NCBI GenBank assembly: GCA_941918925.1
Contig: OW799236.1
Location: 16,901,474-16,965,473, forward strand
Length of the DNA: 64,000 bases
Source: Phyto melanocephala
Lineage: Eukaryota; Arthropoda; Insecta; Diptera; Rhinophoridae
Reading direction: 5' to 3'
Below, piece by piece: positions 36,390-47,084 of this stretch. The translations under genes and the position numbers were made by a program. Each line of letters opens with the position of its first letter. Position 1 is the stretch's first letter. The notes beneath the pieces were generated by a model. It was not told where the DNA came from and ran no database searches. It was given only the letters and a program-made list of their open reading frames with translations.

Positions 36390-37429
36390 TGCCACTATGG
36401 AGAAAAGGCATTTTGAAGCTAACTTTTTTCATGATTTGCTGTACTGGTCAAGCCCTTTCATTTAATACAAGGGTACAAAGCAGTAATTACTAATTTTACG
36501 CATATATCCGCCATTTTATTTCGGACGCCATTTTGGTTTTGAACTTTTTCACTATTAACTATATTCTACTGGCCAAGTCCTTTCGTTTCGTTGAAGTGGG
36601 TTTATTACTGTATTTGTCCTTTAATAATAATTTTATTGTACGCCATCTTGGGTTTTAAATTTTTTTATAGTGTTTTATATTTTGCTAGTCAAGCTTTTTC
36701 TTTGGATACCCATATAATATCTCTTCTCTGTTGTCTAGGAATTGCAAAAAAACTGGTTTCGTTTGTTAATTTTAGAAAAAACACTAAAGCATTTGTATTT
36801 TTGTATTTATATCTCAGTTAGGTTTAAACCAACTTATCGGTTCTTCTGAACAATAATTTTTAAGACCACGACTTGTATTTTGGTGTCTTAGAATGTCAAA
36901 AAGTAAATTAGGAGCTTTAATAACTTGATATATACATATAGATACATATTTTTCAAAATTATGTCTGCCTATAACTTTGCTGGTTAGTAATCGATTTATA
37001 CAAATTTTTTTAAAAAATATCCCTAGAGGTATTTTTACCTATAATAAACCTATGTGATAAGCCCAGAGCTACAAAATTTTGATTTTTTGGTAAAAATATG
37101 GGAAAAAAGAGAGGCAGTCTTACTTATTTGCTTATATCTCAGAAAGTTATGGGGTGATCGTCCTAAATTTATATTGCGATTCATTCCCATATATTTATAA
37201 AGGACTGCTACCGAAGATAGATCTGAATAACATGTGAGGTTTCTAAAAGTTGATTTCAACCAACACACGTACTTACAGACAGACAAGCATGGCTAAATTA
37301 ACTACTGTAGTCATAAGCTTTCAGAATATATATAATTTAAGGGGGTCGCAAATGAATATGGTAGAAATTATTGTAAAAACGCAAAAACAAAACTATATAT
37401 ACCCTTGGCACCACTGGTGTAGGGTAATA
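36390..37429 (-). repeat. Diverged DINE/HINE-like element
   Basis: About three CGCCATTTT / CTTTTCATTT / CATATTG units (36400-36720), then the GTCTAGGAATTGCAAAAAAC and GAAAAAACACTAAAGC blocks shared with the 22.4 and 28.5 kb copies, a CTTATATCTCAGAAAGTTAT block shared with copy D, and an end TATATACCCTTGGCACCACTG then AGGGTAATA. The hairpin end is not clearly preserved. Confidence 0.58.
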
Positions 37430-39855
37430 TTTCAAAATAAAGCCCTAGACAAAATGGCGGATATTTTTCTCGACAACATCAATATGGGTATCAAATAAAA
37501 AAGATTGACTAGTAGCATACAGCTAACTATGTTAAACTAAAAATTTAGAGATGGCGTTGGATATAATAAGCATAATGGCGTATAACATTAAATCTGAAAT
37601 TAATTAATTAATAAGATGTGGTCAAATTCGGCACTAGCTGTTCAATTTTAACAATTTAAAAAAAGTTAATCAGTTAAAGTTAATGAAAGACAGATGGATA
37701 TTGTTTTTTTCGATTTAAATTAAGTAAAATTTTAACTTTATGTTTAAGTTCAAAATTATAAACTTTTGTTATTAAAACCAAGGCACATTTATTCATTAGG
37801 AAGTCTTGTTTCGTCAGCTGTTTGTTTTTTCTTCACTTATTTTAAATTTCAGCTGTCAAAGTCTATAGATAAAAAACAATTTTCTCTCCTCTCTCATATA
37901 TTTCAAATGTCAAACTTCAAATATAAAAAATATAAACAAAAAAATTCTCTCCGAACTGCAATTACCTGATGAATTGATATGCCTTGATTAAAACATTGTT
38001 TTATATCTAGAGTAGCAAAAGAAACATGTTGCTAACAATTTCTTTTAAATAGTTTTATTCGAAATGCAAATTCATTAATCGATTTTATTATTAATTAAAA
38101 AACATTTTTTACAAACGATTTAAAATGTAAATTTCCAAAGTAAATTACCACAAATAAAAAGACGTTTCAATGAATTCTAATTTAGTTACATGTTTACTAA
38201 ATATACAAAAAAAAACCTGTTTGAAACATAAACTACTGAAAGGCGTGTATATATGTGCAAATTGTGTGTTAATTGCAAATAAGTATAATTGTATAAATTA
38301 AAATTGAAATTGTTTAGTGAACTGAAAAACTGAACTGAAATTGAATGATGATAGAAAGACAACTGCATTTGAATTCATTTCAAAATAAGTATTTCCTTTA
38401 TCAGTTTATGCAAATTAAACACGCGATTTTTTTCACATTCTGTTGTCTTTATTTAACATTTATTTAATATGGAAAAGATGTTGTTTTGTTAAACATTTTT
38501 ATTAGTTCAAGAAACTTGCAAAAGCAAGCTCTTCTATTATAATATTTTTCATAAATAATTTATTTAAATTATAATAAAGAATATGTAAGATAAAGAAAGA
38601 ATTGCAATAATTTGTAACAATGTGCTGTCAAAGCTGAAGAGAGGACGCTTAGAAAAATGTGTCATGCAGGTGACAACGTAATAGCTGTTTACATGTGTTA
38701 TTTATTATATTTGAAAGTGTAACGTAACGTGTGCAAAATATTTTTATGTAGTTTAAAGTTGTCATCACACCTTCTGCTAGAATTTTTTATTAAATATTTA
38801 TGAGAAGAAAAAAAATTATAGTTTCCTTAAGTTAATAGTTGTTGAGGTTGTCAATAGCTAATAATGAACATGATAACATGGACACAGTGAAGGGCAAAAA
38901 ATATTTCATTCTCATTTCAACATTGCATTTTTTAATGTAATAAAAAAATTAAAGTGAACTAATTTCCTATACTATTAACTTTCCATTAGCAACATGTTGC
39001 AGACAATGAAACGCATACGCTTTTAGAAGATTTCTAAAAATTTACCATTTCTAAATGCAATATCCATGTTTTTGTGTCTTAACAACTTGACTGGCAGTCG
39101 GTTTTTTTGGTTTTGCTTTTCGCAAATGGCAACTAAAATTTTACTATTTTAAGTAAAACTTATGTGTTGCATATACATTTGTTTGTACACATGACTAAGT
39201 TTAAGTATAAATTATGACCATTTTATTACGATTTATAACACGCTTTGACAACTGAATATGGGTTTTGCGAAAAAAAAGGAAAAATATTGTGTGAACAGAA
39301 AAAAATATTGTGTGAACAGAAAACAGGAACGAAGTAACAGACAGAGGGTATGCAGTTGGAGCAAAAGCAACAAGCAAGTAAATTAAGAAAAAGGAACCAC
39401 CTACACAGTTACATATGTATAATCATTAAACTAGATTTTCGGTTAAAAAAAATAAGATGACAATAAGAATTGTATTCCAAGATTTAAAATAACGCCCAAC
39501 AATGTTTGAAATATAACAACAACCATTACTTTTGACCATTTTAAACATTTCAAACCTACTTTAATGTGAAATATATGGCCAAGTTTTGTTTATCACAACA
39601 GTAACACCTTACAATGCCGAGAATTATTTAAAAAAATTATAAAAGTTTGGTGATTTAAAACAATAATTAAAACAATACTTATAGAACCTACTAGTATATT
39701 ATCAGCAACATGTTTACAAAAAATTTCCTACTGTTTTTTGAAAATGAAATTAAGATGTATAACTTAACGTTTTAAATAACATACACCTTAAGAAATAAAA
39801 CTTAAAATTTATAATTTTTCCAGCAACATGTTGCTAAAAACCTTTTGATCATTTA
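37430..39855. other. AT-rich non-coding DNA
   Basis: No gene supported. A piece of the AAAATGGCGGATA repeat persists at 37450-37570. The palindrome GCAACATGTTGC occurs at 38989-39000 and 39823-39834. Confidence 0.45.
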
Positions 39856-40061
39856 GACCGCATTTAGACTATGCAATTAACGCCGAGTTTTTTCGCTATT
39901 CTCTCTGAAAGTTGCTTCGAAAATCTTTTCACATTTACATTACAATTTTTTCTCGAGCAGTTGACAGTTTTCGGTTTATGCTTTTTTCTGTGTTCTCTTG
40001 CTAACAAACAAAATGTTGCACGCAAAAGTTGCGGCGTTAATTGCATAGTCTAAATACGGTC
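39856..40061. mobile_element. MITE, PIF/Harbinger-like, TTA target duplication
   Basis: 206 bp with about 30-bp inverted repeats (GACCGCATTTAGACTATGCA at the left and the complement of ATTGCATAGTCTAAATACGG at the right; one mismatch), flanked by TTA on both sides (39853-39855, 40062-40064). A 3-bp TTA duplication and GC-starting TIRs fit the PIF/Harbinger superfamily. The near-palindromic ends make similar short reading frames appear on both strands; these are not genes. Confidence 0.82.
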
Positions 40062-40080
40062 TTATTTGTAGTAAAAAGCC

Positions 40081-40409
40081 TGATAGTCTGTTTAATACTT
40101 CAATGCAAACCGTCGTCAAACTCCATATAAAAAAATTCTTGAGAAATATTTATAGAATAATGTTGCCTAATCAGTACTCTGTTTATAACATAAAAATACT
40201 TCTGTCAACATTTAAGCTGCATATTATTTCGTATGAAATAATATAAACCATAGTTATTTTGTAAGAAACTGAAAGCAAGAGCTGATCATTTAATTGTTTT
40301 TTTGTGTTTTCTCAACTTAAACATTATTTTTGTATGTCAAATTCTTCGTGTGAAATAACTAATGTTGACAACATATTTGACAAATAAAAACAAAATACTA
40401 GGCTTTAAG
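40081..40409 (+). mobile_element. Unclassified repeat (AAAGCCTGGTA ends), best copy
   Basis: Starts AAGCCTGATAGTCTGTTTAA and ends with an approximate complement (AAAATACTAGGCTTT). Between them come, in family order, GTCAAACTCCATATAAAAA, TGTTGCCTAATCAGTACTCT, CTGTCAACATTTAAGC, TTTCGTATGAAATAATATAA, and GTATGTCAAATTCTTCGTGT. Non-coding. Inverted relatives follow at 40725-40905 and 45520-45715. Confidence 0.66.
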
Positions 40410-40480
40410 CAACTTTTTACAATTTTTACCATTTGTTAAACATTCGTCTTGTAACAATTTAAAACAATTAATTTATCTTA

Positions 40481-40699
40481 GGGACATTATTACAGCTTGC
40501 CGTTAGTTAAAGGCAGGATTTTGTAGGGTCGATAAATGGTTTTGCATAATAAAGCATTCAATTACTATCTTTTTATCCATTAAATATTATCATTATTTAT
40601 AAATATAACAATAAAAAATTTAAGTTGTAATAATACAAAGCTATTTATCGAGCACAAGAAATCCTACCTTTAACTAACGGCATGTTGTAATAATGACCC
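40481..40699. mobile_element. Second MITE with TTA target duplication
   Basis: 219 bp. The left end GGGACATTATTACAGCTTGC and the complement of the right end GGGTCATTATTACAACATGC begin imperfect inverted repeats that extend through GCCGTTAGTTAAAGG and TCGATAAAT, about 60 bp in all. Flanked by TTA at 40478-40480 and 40700-40702. GGG-starting TIRs plus TTA duplication suggest PIF/Harbinger type. Non-coding. Confidence 0.84.
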
Positions 40700-40724
40700 T
40701 TAAAGTAATTTAACTTAATCCTAA

Positions 40725-40905
40725 TATTTTGTTTTAATTTGCAAAATATGTAGAACAACATTAGTTTTTTCAAACAAAGAATTTGGCACACAAAAATAAT
40801 TTCGAAATCAAGCAAACGAAAAAATGTATTAGCTATTGCTTTAAATTTCGTACGAAATAACTATTGTTTGCATTATTTCATACGAAATAAAATGTTACTA
40901 ATAAA
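40725..40905 (-). repeat. Inverted copy of the AAAGCCTGGTA-end repeat
   Basis: Contains the family words in reverse order and complement: TTTTGTTTTAATTTGC, AAGAATTTGGCACAC, AAATTTCGTACGAAATAACT, TTGTTTGCATTATTTCATAC and GAAATAAAATGTTAC. Partial; lacks the CTGTCAACATTC segment. Confidence 0.55.
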
Positions 40906-40928
40906 CTAATATAATTCTTTTCAAAGTA

Positions 40929-41834
40929 CAGGGTGGACCAAAAGTCACGCCTGCGTGTAAAAATTGAATAACTTTTTTGTTTATTAATATTTTTTATTTA
41001 TTTTTTTCAGATTTTATTCATCGATTCGCGTTACACCACCATGCAAAATTTAACGACGAACGAAAGTGGTAGAATTTTACTTTTCCAATGGGCGCTCAAT
41101 TTCTTAACAATTTAATAATTAGTGATGAAGCACATTTTCATCTAAATGTATACGTAAATAAACAAAATATGCGATTTTGGGGTACTACAAATCCCAGAGT
41201 TGTTCACCAGCGCCAATTACACCCCTCAAGTGTATAGTATGGTGTGGAGTGACATCAGAAAGAGCTATAGGGCCCTACTTCTTCGAGGATAAAGTTGGTA
41301 ATACAGTAACGGTGAATGGGAACAGATATCGCGCTATGCTTAATAATTTTGTTCGCCCTGAGGCAGCCAACAAGTGGTTTCAGCAGGATGGAGCAACAGC
41401 ACACACGGCCCGTGCCACAATGACGCTTTTAAATGAAATTCTTGACGACCGAATTATCTCGATAAATTCAGAATTTAATTGACCAGCACGTTCACCGGAT
41501 TTAACTGCCCCAGATTATTTTCTATGGGCTTATCTCAAAGAACGAGTGTATGTAAACAAACCTCAAACTATAGAGCAGCTAAAGAACAACATTGAAGCTG
41601 AGATCAGGGCAATAGAGCCTGAAACCTTGCGTGCAGTTATGCAAAACGCCTGTTTAAGAGCCCAATTGTGCATCGATGAAAATGGTGGTCATCTCTCTGA
41701 CATTATTTTTCATAATTAAAATTTAGGTCATACAAAGATAATGTTATAATTAAAAAAAAAAATTAATAAAAAATAATAATAAACAAAAAAGTTATTCAAT
41801 TTTTACACGCAGGCGCGACTTTTGGTCCACCCTG
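40929..41834 (+). mobile_element. Mariner-type element with about 57-bp terminal inverted repeats
   Basis: Complete at both ends: TA, then CAGGGTGGACCAAAAGTC..., and ...GACTTTTGGTCCACCCTG, then TA (40927-40928 and 41835-41836). The inverted repeats match over about 57 bp with one difference (A/G at the 19th base). The 906-bp length is shorter than the usual 1.3 kb because the N-terminal coding part is deleted. Near-identical TIRs imply a fairly recent insertion of an already deleted copy. Confidence 0.92.
41103..41719 (+). pseudogene. DD41D mariner-type transposase, N-terminally deleted
   Basis: It reads LNNLIISDEAHFHLNVYVNK with the first catalytic Asp. A one-base frameshift follows near 41218, then IVWCGVTSERAIGPYFFED, VTVNGNRYRAMLNNF, NKWFQQDGATAHTARAT with the second Asp, a TGA in place of the expected Trp at about 41480 (EFN-stop-PARSPDL), and LTAPDYFLWAYLKERVYVNK with the third Asp, 41 positions after the second counting the stop. 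It ends HLSDIIFHN. The helix-turn-helix domain is missing. Two single-base lesions plus the deletion make it inactive. Confidence 0.9.
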
Positions 41835-43293
41835 TAGTATTCAAGCAACATGTTGCTGGAAAGCATATATACAGGAATTCGAAACAAAAAAATATAATAA
41901 ACAAAAAGCTTATTATGTCAAATCTTAAAATATACTTATGTATATATTTAAGTAACTAGCATCATGTTGCAAAATCACACTTAAACGTAAATAATGTTAC
42001 AAACACTTTAAATATTTTTTTATTAAATTTTTAAAAATAAAATTTTAAGTTTATAAGATTTTCAACAATCGTTGTTTAACAACATATTGTTGCCTGTACA
42101 ATAAGATGTTGAACCACAAACCAACCAAATATCTTAGAAAAATATCAAACAATTTATCAGATTACCCTCGATTTTGCTACTAAACCGGATGTATTTTTCC
42201 AAAATCCAAACACATAAAAAAAACACATTCGTATATGTACTATAAATGAATGACCACAATGATTTGATATATACCAAACATGGTTTATGGCTTCTTTAAA
42301 ATGTGAAGTGTATACTTTAGATCTATCTATCTCTCTTACCAGCTAATACATATTATACTCCAATACAAACTTAAAATATTATTTTTTTTTACATACGAAA
42401 ATATATACTATATTTTTCATCATTTATAAAACATAAATTTAGATTAGCTGTCTGTGATAGTAAATGTAACATTTATTACATATATTCTTCACAACATAAG
42501 TAGAGTAGCTACGGTTATTACATGGATGTGAACTAAAGTACACACTCTCTTATAGGTTTCTAGTACATACATGTACAAAAAATTTACAATTTTTCCTAAA
42601 GCAGTAGTTTTTACCAGCATATGAAGTTAAAAATAAAAAAAAATTCAGAATTACCAACTGATGACATATGAGAGAATATGTTTTCAAGCAAAATGAAAAT
42701 TTATATTTATAACTAACAAAATGAAATGAAGAGGATAATAATGGTCAAGTAAATTGTTTGGTAAATGGATAACAGACAACATCTACAAAAATGCTGCTAA
42801 TCAAATTGCCAGATAATAAGTATAAAAAGGATTTGACAAAAAAATTTAAGCATAGTAAAACAGGCATAAAAATATGTGCAGTAAATCTTTAAAGAAAAGG
42901 CTAAAACTAAAATAGTTATTTTTTGTTCAGTTTTAAAAATGTTGCAGTACTTATCAGCAATGTTGCCAAGCATATGTAAATGTTTTTGAGTGTATGTTTA
43001 ATCCATTTAAAATTACTTGCTATCTTTATGAAACACAAATTTTAATGAATGACAGCAGCATGTTGCAAAGAATTTTTTTAAGGTAATGATAATTATTAAA
43101 AATATGCTTACTGCATCACTGATAAAGTGGTAAATTATATATTAGAACCTAACAAAAAAATAAATAAAATAAAATAAAATTTTATAATTATAATAAACTG
43201 TATGCGAAAATAGATGTTATACTACAAAGTCATGAATTTATATATTCAGATTCATGTTGTTGATTTCAAATGAAACAAAATTTTGTATCTATA
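41835..43293. other. AT-rich non-coding DNA
   Basis: No gene supported. The palindrome GCAACATGTTGC at 41845-41856 lies only 9 bp beyond the mariner end. Near-matches occur at about 41960 and 43050. Confidence 0.45.
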
Positions 43294-44151
43294 TCTATAT
43301 ATATAAAAGCGAAACTCTGTGTGTGTGTGTGTGTGTGTGTTAGCTATAGACTCTGAAACTGTAAAACCGATCGGGCTCAAACCTTGGTAAGTTGTTGTAC
43401 ACATACCAGGGAGTGTTTATGGGTGAAAAAAGTGGGCGGGGCCACGCCCATAAAAATTAGGTATCAGTTTTAGCTACTTGCACTTAACCGATTTTTCTGA
43501 AACTTTGCACACATATCGAGCTTTCATGACTTAATAATTTCGTTATAAGAAAAGTGGGCGGGGCCACGCCCCTAAAAAAGTTTTAATTTTGAGGTACTTC
43601 CACTGGACCGATTTTTCTGAAACTTTGCACACATACTAAGCTGTCATAACCATATAATTTCGTGATTAGAAAAGTGGGCAGGGCCACGCCCATAAAAAAA
43701 GGTTATAATTTTGATGTACTTCCACCAGACCGATTTTTCTGAAACTTTGCACACATGTCGAGCTGTCATGACTTAATAATTTCATGATTAGAAAAGTGAG
43801 CAGTGCCACGCCCATAAAAAAAGGTATAATTTTGAGGTACTTGCACTGGACCGATTTTTCTGAAACTTTGCACACGTTATGACTTTACAATTTCGTGATT
43901 AGAAAAGTGGGCAGGGCCACGCCCATTAAAACAATTATAATTTTGAGGTACTTTCACTGGTCCGATTCTTCTAAAACTTTGCACACATATTGAGCTGTTA
44001 TGACTTTACAATTTCGTGATTAGAAAAGTGGGCAATGCCACGCTCATAAAAAAATTATAATTTTTAGGTTTTTGCACTTGATATTCAATAAAAATTCAGA
44101 ATGCATTTCGATTCATTAAGGGGCGTAGCAACGCGCGCCGGGTTTGGCTAG
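43294..44151 (+). mobile_element. Helitron (non-autonomous) with six-unit minisatellite
   Basis: Starts A|TCTATATATATAAAAGCG, ends with a GCGTAGCAACGC hairpin followed by GGGTTTGGCTAG|T, the canonical Helitron 5'-TC, 3'-hairpin-CTAG and A/T insertion site. After a GT microsatellite (43317-43341) six units of about 120 bp follow (GTGGGC/GTGAGC cores near 43433, 43553, 43673, 43795, 43906, 44026), each with GCCACGCCC and TTTTTCTGAAACTTTGCACA. No Rep/helicase coding. Small open frames come from the repeat units. Confidence 0.86.
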
Positions 44152-44457
44152 TAAATATATAAAAATAAGTTGCATTGTGTGAGCAATTGCTGTTCTCTGG
44201 AATGCGTGAACCGATTTTTTTTTCTGCAAAGTTCATATGAAAGGCTACGTCAAGGTTTTTATGGATAAACGGTCTTTGTAAACACTGCATTCATTTCGAA
44301 ATATTGGAAAATATTTGTGTTAATATTTTGAAAAACTGAAATACAGTTCGTTTTTAAATTCATTACAATAAAAGCAATTTATCACTTATTTAAATGAATT
44401 CAAATTGTTTTTTTTATTGTCTTTTTTGCACTACGAAGTGTGCAGGGGGTTCGCTAG
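44152..44457 (+). mobile_element. Second Helitron-like element directly abutting the first
   Basis: It begins right after the first element's CTAG with TAAATATATAAAAATAAGT, contains GCATTGTGTGAGCAATTGC and GTGAACCGAT, and ends GCACTACGAAGTGTGC (hairpin) GGGGGTTCGCTAG|T. The 3' end is typical of a Helitron. The 5' TC is not distinct because it merges with the preceding terminus, so this could be a serial insertion or an end-bypass composite. Confidence 0.7.
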
Positions 44458-46159
44458 TAGTTTATAAAAATTATATTAAATCTGATTGAAAAAAAGTTGC
44501 CGTATTCATAAAAACTTTTTTGGGTTGATTCAGCCTTTAATCAACCTAAAATATTTTTGTAAATACAGCCGAAAGTATTTAATGTTTTTTTTAACATTTT
44601 ATTTGCTCTTAGATATTTATCTACTTAGTTTAGCAACATGTTGAAATTGTTGCTAAGTTTATAAGAATTTTCCCCGTTGTCTTTTTTTTATTAACCAAGA
44701 TGTTCAACATGCTTAATAAAAATTTTAATTAAATGCATTTTTGTAATGTTTTTTAAGATTCTATACTTAAAAAATTATTTATACTTTAAATGGTTAAAGA
44801 ACAAACTTTTCAAACATGTTGCAAAACAGTTTATAATTTTTTTAATATAAAAAATTATTGGTATCTTTTAATAAAATAAGCATTAATTTGGTTTATTCAG
44901 AAACTACATAATAAATACTTTTATTAATTAAAGGCTTTGCAACATGTTGAACAGAAATATATTTGATAAAAAACATTTACCTATAACCAAATTTTTGGAA
45001 TAACAAAACAGCTGAAGAAAACTTAAAAAATGTTGCTGGACCTTTTTAATAATGTTTCGCAAAACATTTTATTAGAAAGAATTACAAATATTGCCTATAC
45101 ATCATACTAAAAATGTTTCCCTCTCTCTCTCTCTTAGCATATTATTTAGCATCATAAATACAACAAAATATTTTCAATTTAATTAAATAAACTAGGCAAA
45201 GTTAATTTTAAGGTATATACTTCAAACAACACATGACATGTTTCTTGAAATATGAAACAATATTTCTAAATGGCTGAAATGTTGCTTATGCTTTTTTAGA
45301 AAAATAAAAGTTTTAAAATCATCTAATTTATTTTAGATTATTTTATAAAACTTTTTAAATTTTTTTTTGTCAATATGTTGCCGATTTACCACAAGAAATA
45401 GTTTTATTAAACTAAGCTTGAATAGTTATTTTTTAGTTTTTGCTTTAAGTTCTTGATATTTTAATATAAGCAACATTAGCAACATTAGCAATGTTTGCTT
45501 AAAACAAAACAGTTATCTTGCCTAGTACTCTGTTTTAATTTGTTAAATATTTTTAGCAACATTACTTATCTCACACGAAGAATTCAACATGCAAAAAATA
45601 ATTTTTAAATAGAGGACTCCAAAAAAGCACTTGCTTTGAATTTCATACGAAATAACTGTTGTTTATTTCACTTCATATAAAACAAAATGTTGCTTAAATG
45701 CTGAGACAAAATTTATATATATATATATATATATATGTACGATAAGTATTTTGTAATAATTTTTTTTATAAAATTTGACAGCAGTACGCTATTTCTAAGT
45801 GGCAAAAATGTTGCTTATGCATTTTTAAATCTAATTTCTTTAGAATGTTCTAGTTTATATTAAATTTTTAAACAAAACTTAAAAAAAATTCTGCAACATG
45901 TTGCCAAGAGTTAACTTATATGTAACTTCAAAATCAATTTTTAAATTTTATCATTGAATATTTACATCAAAAATTTTAAATTTATTAAACGTTTTTGAAC
46001 AATGTTCCCATACAAAATTTGTTCTACAAACCTTTAAGAAATTTATTAATTCTTTTTATATAAGAAGGTTATGCTTTAGTTTTTAGTTAATACCTCGCAA
46101 CATGTTCTTGAAAACATTTGTTGCTTGGAAAAAAAAAGAATTTCACTTCACATTATTTA
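44458..46159. repeat. AT-rich DNA with unclassified repeat copy and TA microsatellite
   Basis: Holds an inverted AAAGCCTGGTA-family copy (about 45520-45715, starting GCCTAGTACTCTGTTTTAAT and containing TCACACGAAGAATTC and ATTTCATACGAAATAACTGT), a short CT run near 45120, a TA microsatellite at 45717-45737, and a perfect GCAACATGTTGC at 45893-45904. No gene. Confidence 0.55.
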
Positions 46160-47084
46160 TAAAGGGTGTTTTTTTAAGCCCGATAGAACTTGAAATTGTA
46201 AAAAATAACACAAAAAATTAAATTGTAATCAAATTTTTTTTTTTATTCAAAAGATCAATACGTGACATTAACATTTGAAAATGATTTCGGGCATATGGGC
46301 ACCGCGGCTGTTCTTGACGAAGCGCATTCTGGACGTCCAATTTTATCGCCAAATTGTGTTCAGCAATGAGGCTCATTTTTGGCTTAACGGGTTTGTTAAT
46401 AAGCAAAATTGCCGCATATGGAGCGAGACCAATCCACAAGAGACCCTACAGACTCCATTACATCCAGAAAAATGCACCGTTTGGTGCGGTTTTCACGCTG
46501 GTGGCATCATCGGACCTTATTTCTTCAAAAATGAGGCCGGAGCTCGCGTTACGGTCAATGGAGATCGTTACCGCACCATGATCAATGATTTTTTGTTTGA
46601 AAATATGGATGACATTGATCCGGAGGAGATGTGGTTTCAACAGGATGGCGCTACGTGCCATACGGCGAACGCAACCATCGACTTATTGAAATCAAAATTT
46701 GGCGATAAGTTGATTTCGAGAAATGGACCTGTCAATTGGCCTCCAAGGTCGTGCGATTTGACACCTCTCGATTATTTCCTGTGGGGCTACGTGAAGTCAC
46801 TGGTTTATGCTGATAAACCAGCAACAATTGACGCCTTGGAGGCCAGCATTGTTCGTGTTATTCGTGACATACGGCCAGCAGTGCTCAAAAAAGTGGCCCA
46901 AAATTGGACGTCCAGAATGCGCTTCGTCAAGAACAGCCGCGGTGCCCATATGCCGGAAATCATTTTCAAATGTTAATGTCACGTATTGATCTTTCGAATA
47001 AAAAAAAAATTTTGATTACAATTTAATTTTTTGTGTTATTTTTTTCAATTTCAAGTTCTATCGGGCTTAAAAAAACACCCTTTA
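46160..47084 (+). mobile_element. Mariner-type foldback element with 185-bp inverted arms
   Basis: Flanked by TA (46158-46159, 47085-47086). It starts TAAAGGGTGTTTTTTTAAGC and ends with the exact complement. The inverted arms run 46160-46344 and 46900-47084, both 185 bp, with only about four or five differences. The right arm includes the last 25 codons of the transposase gene. The left arm is therefore an inverted copy of the gene's own 3' end, replacing the normal 5' end and N-terminal coding region. Confidence 0.93.
46275..46976 (+). pseudogene. DD41D mariner-type transposase, chimeric and lacking the first Asp
   Basis: An open frame of 233 codons, but the first 23 or so (MKMISGIWAPRLFLTKRILD...) are antisense of the element's own 3' end, not transposase. 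Real homology starts at about 46345: IVFSNEAHFWLNGFVNKQN, in which the first catalytic Asp of SDEAHF is Asn. It continues IIGPYFFKNEAG, VTVNGDRYRTMINDFLF, MWFQQDGATCHTANAT with the second Asp, and CDLTPLDYFLWGYVKSLVYA with the third, 41 residues later. It ends MPEIIFKC. With no DNA-binding domain and a D-to-N change it should not be catalytically active. Confidence 0.92.

Noticed and set aside
39864..40053. Matching 60-codon open frames on both strands
   Set aside because: Produced by the inverted ends of the TTA-flanked MITE, which read the same from both sides.
43430..44050. Regularly spaced repeats that could suggest a CRISPR array
   Set aside because: Units of about 120 bp are similar throughout, with no short repeat/unique spacer alternation, and they sit inside a Helitron in eukaryotic DNA.
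46275..46976. Functional mariner transposase
   Set aside because: It lacks the DNA-binding domain, its first residues are antisense of the 3' end, and the first catalytic Asp is Asn.
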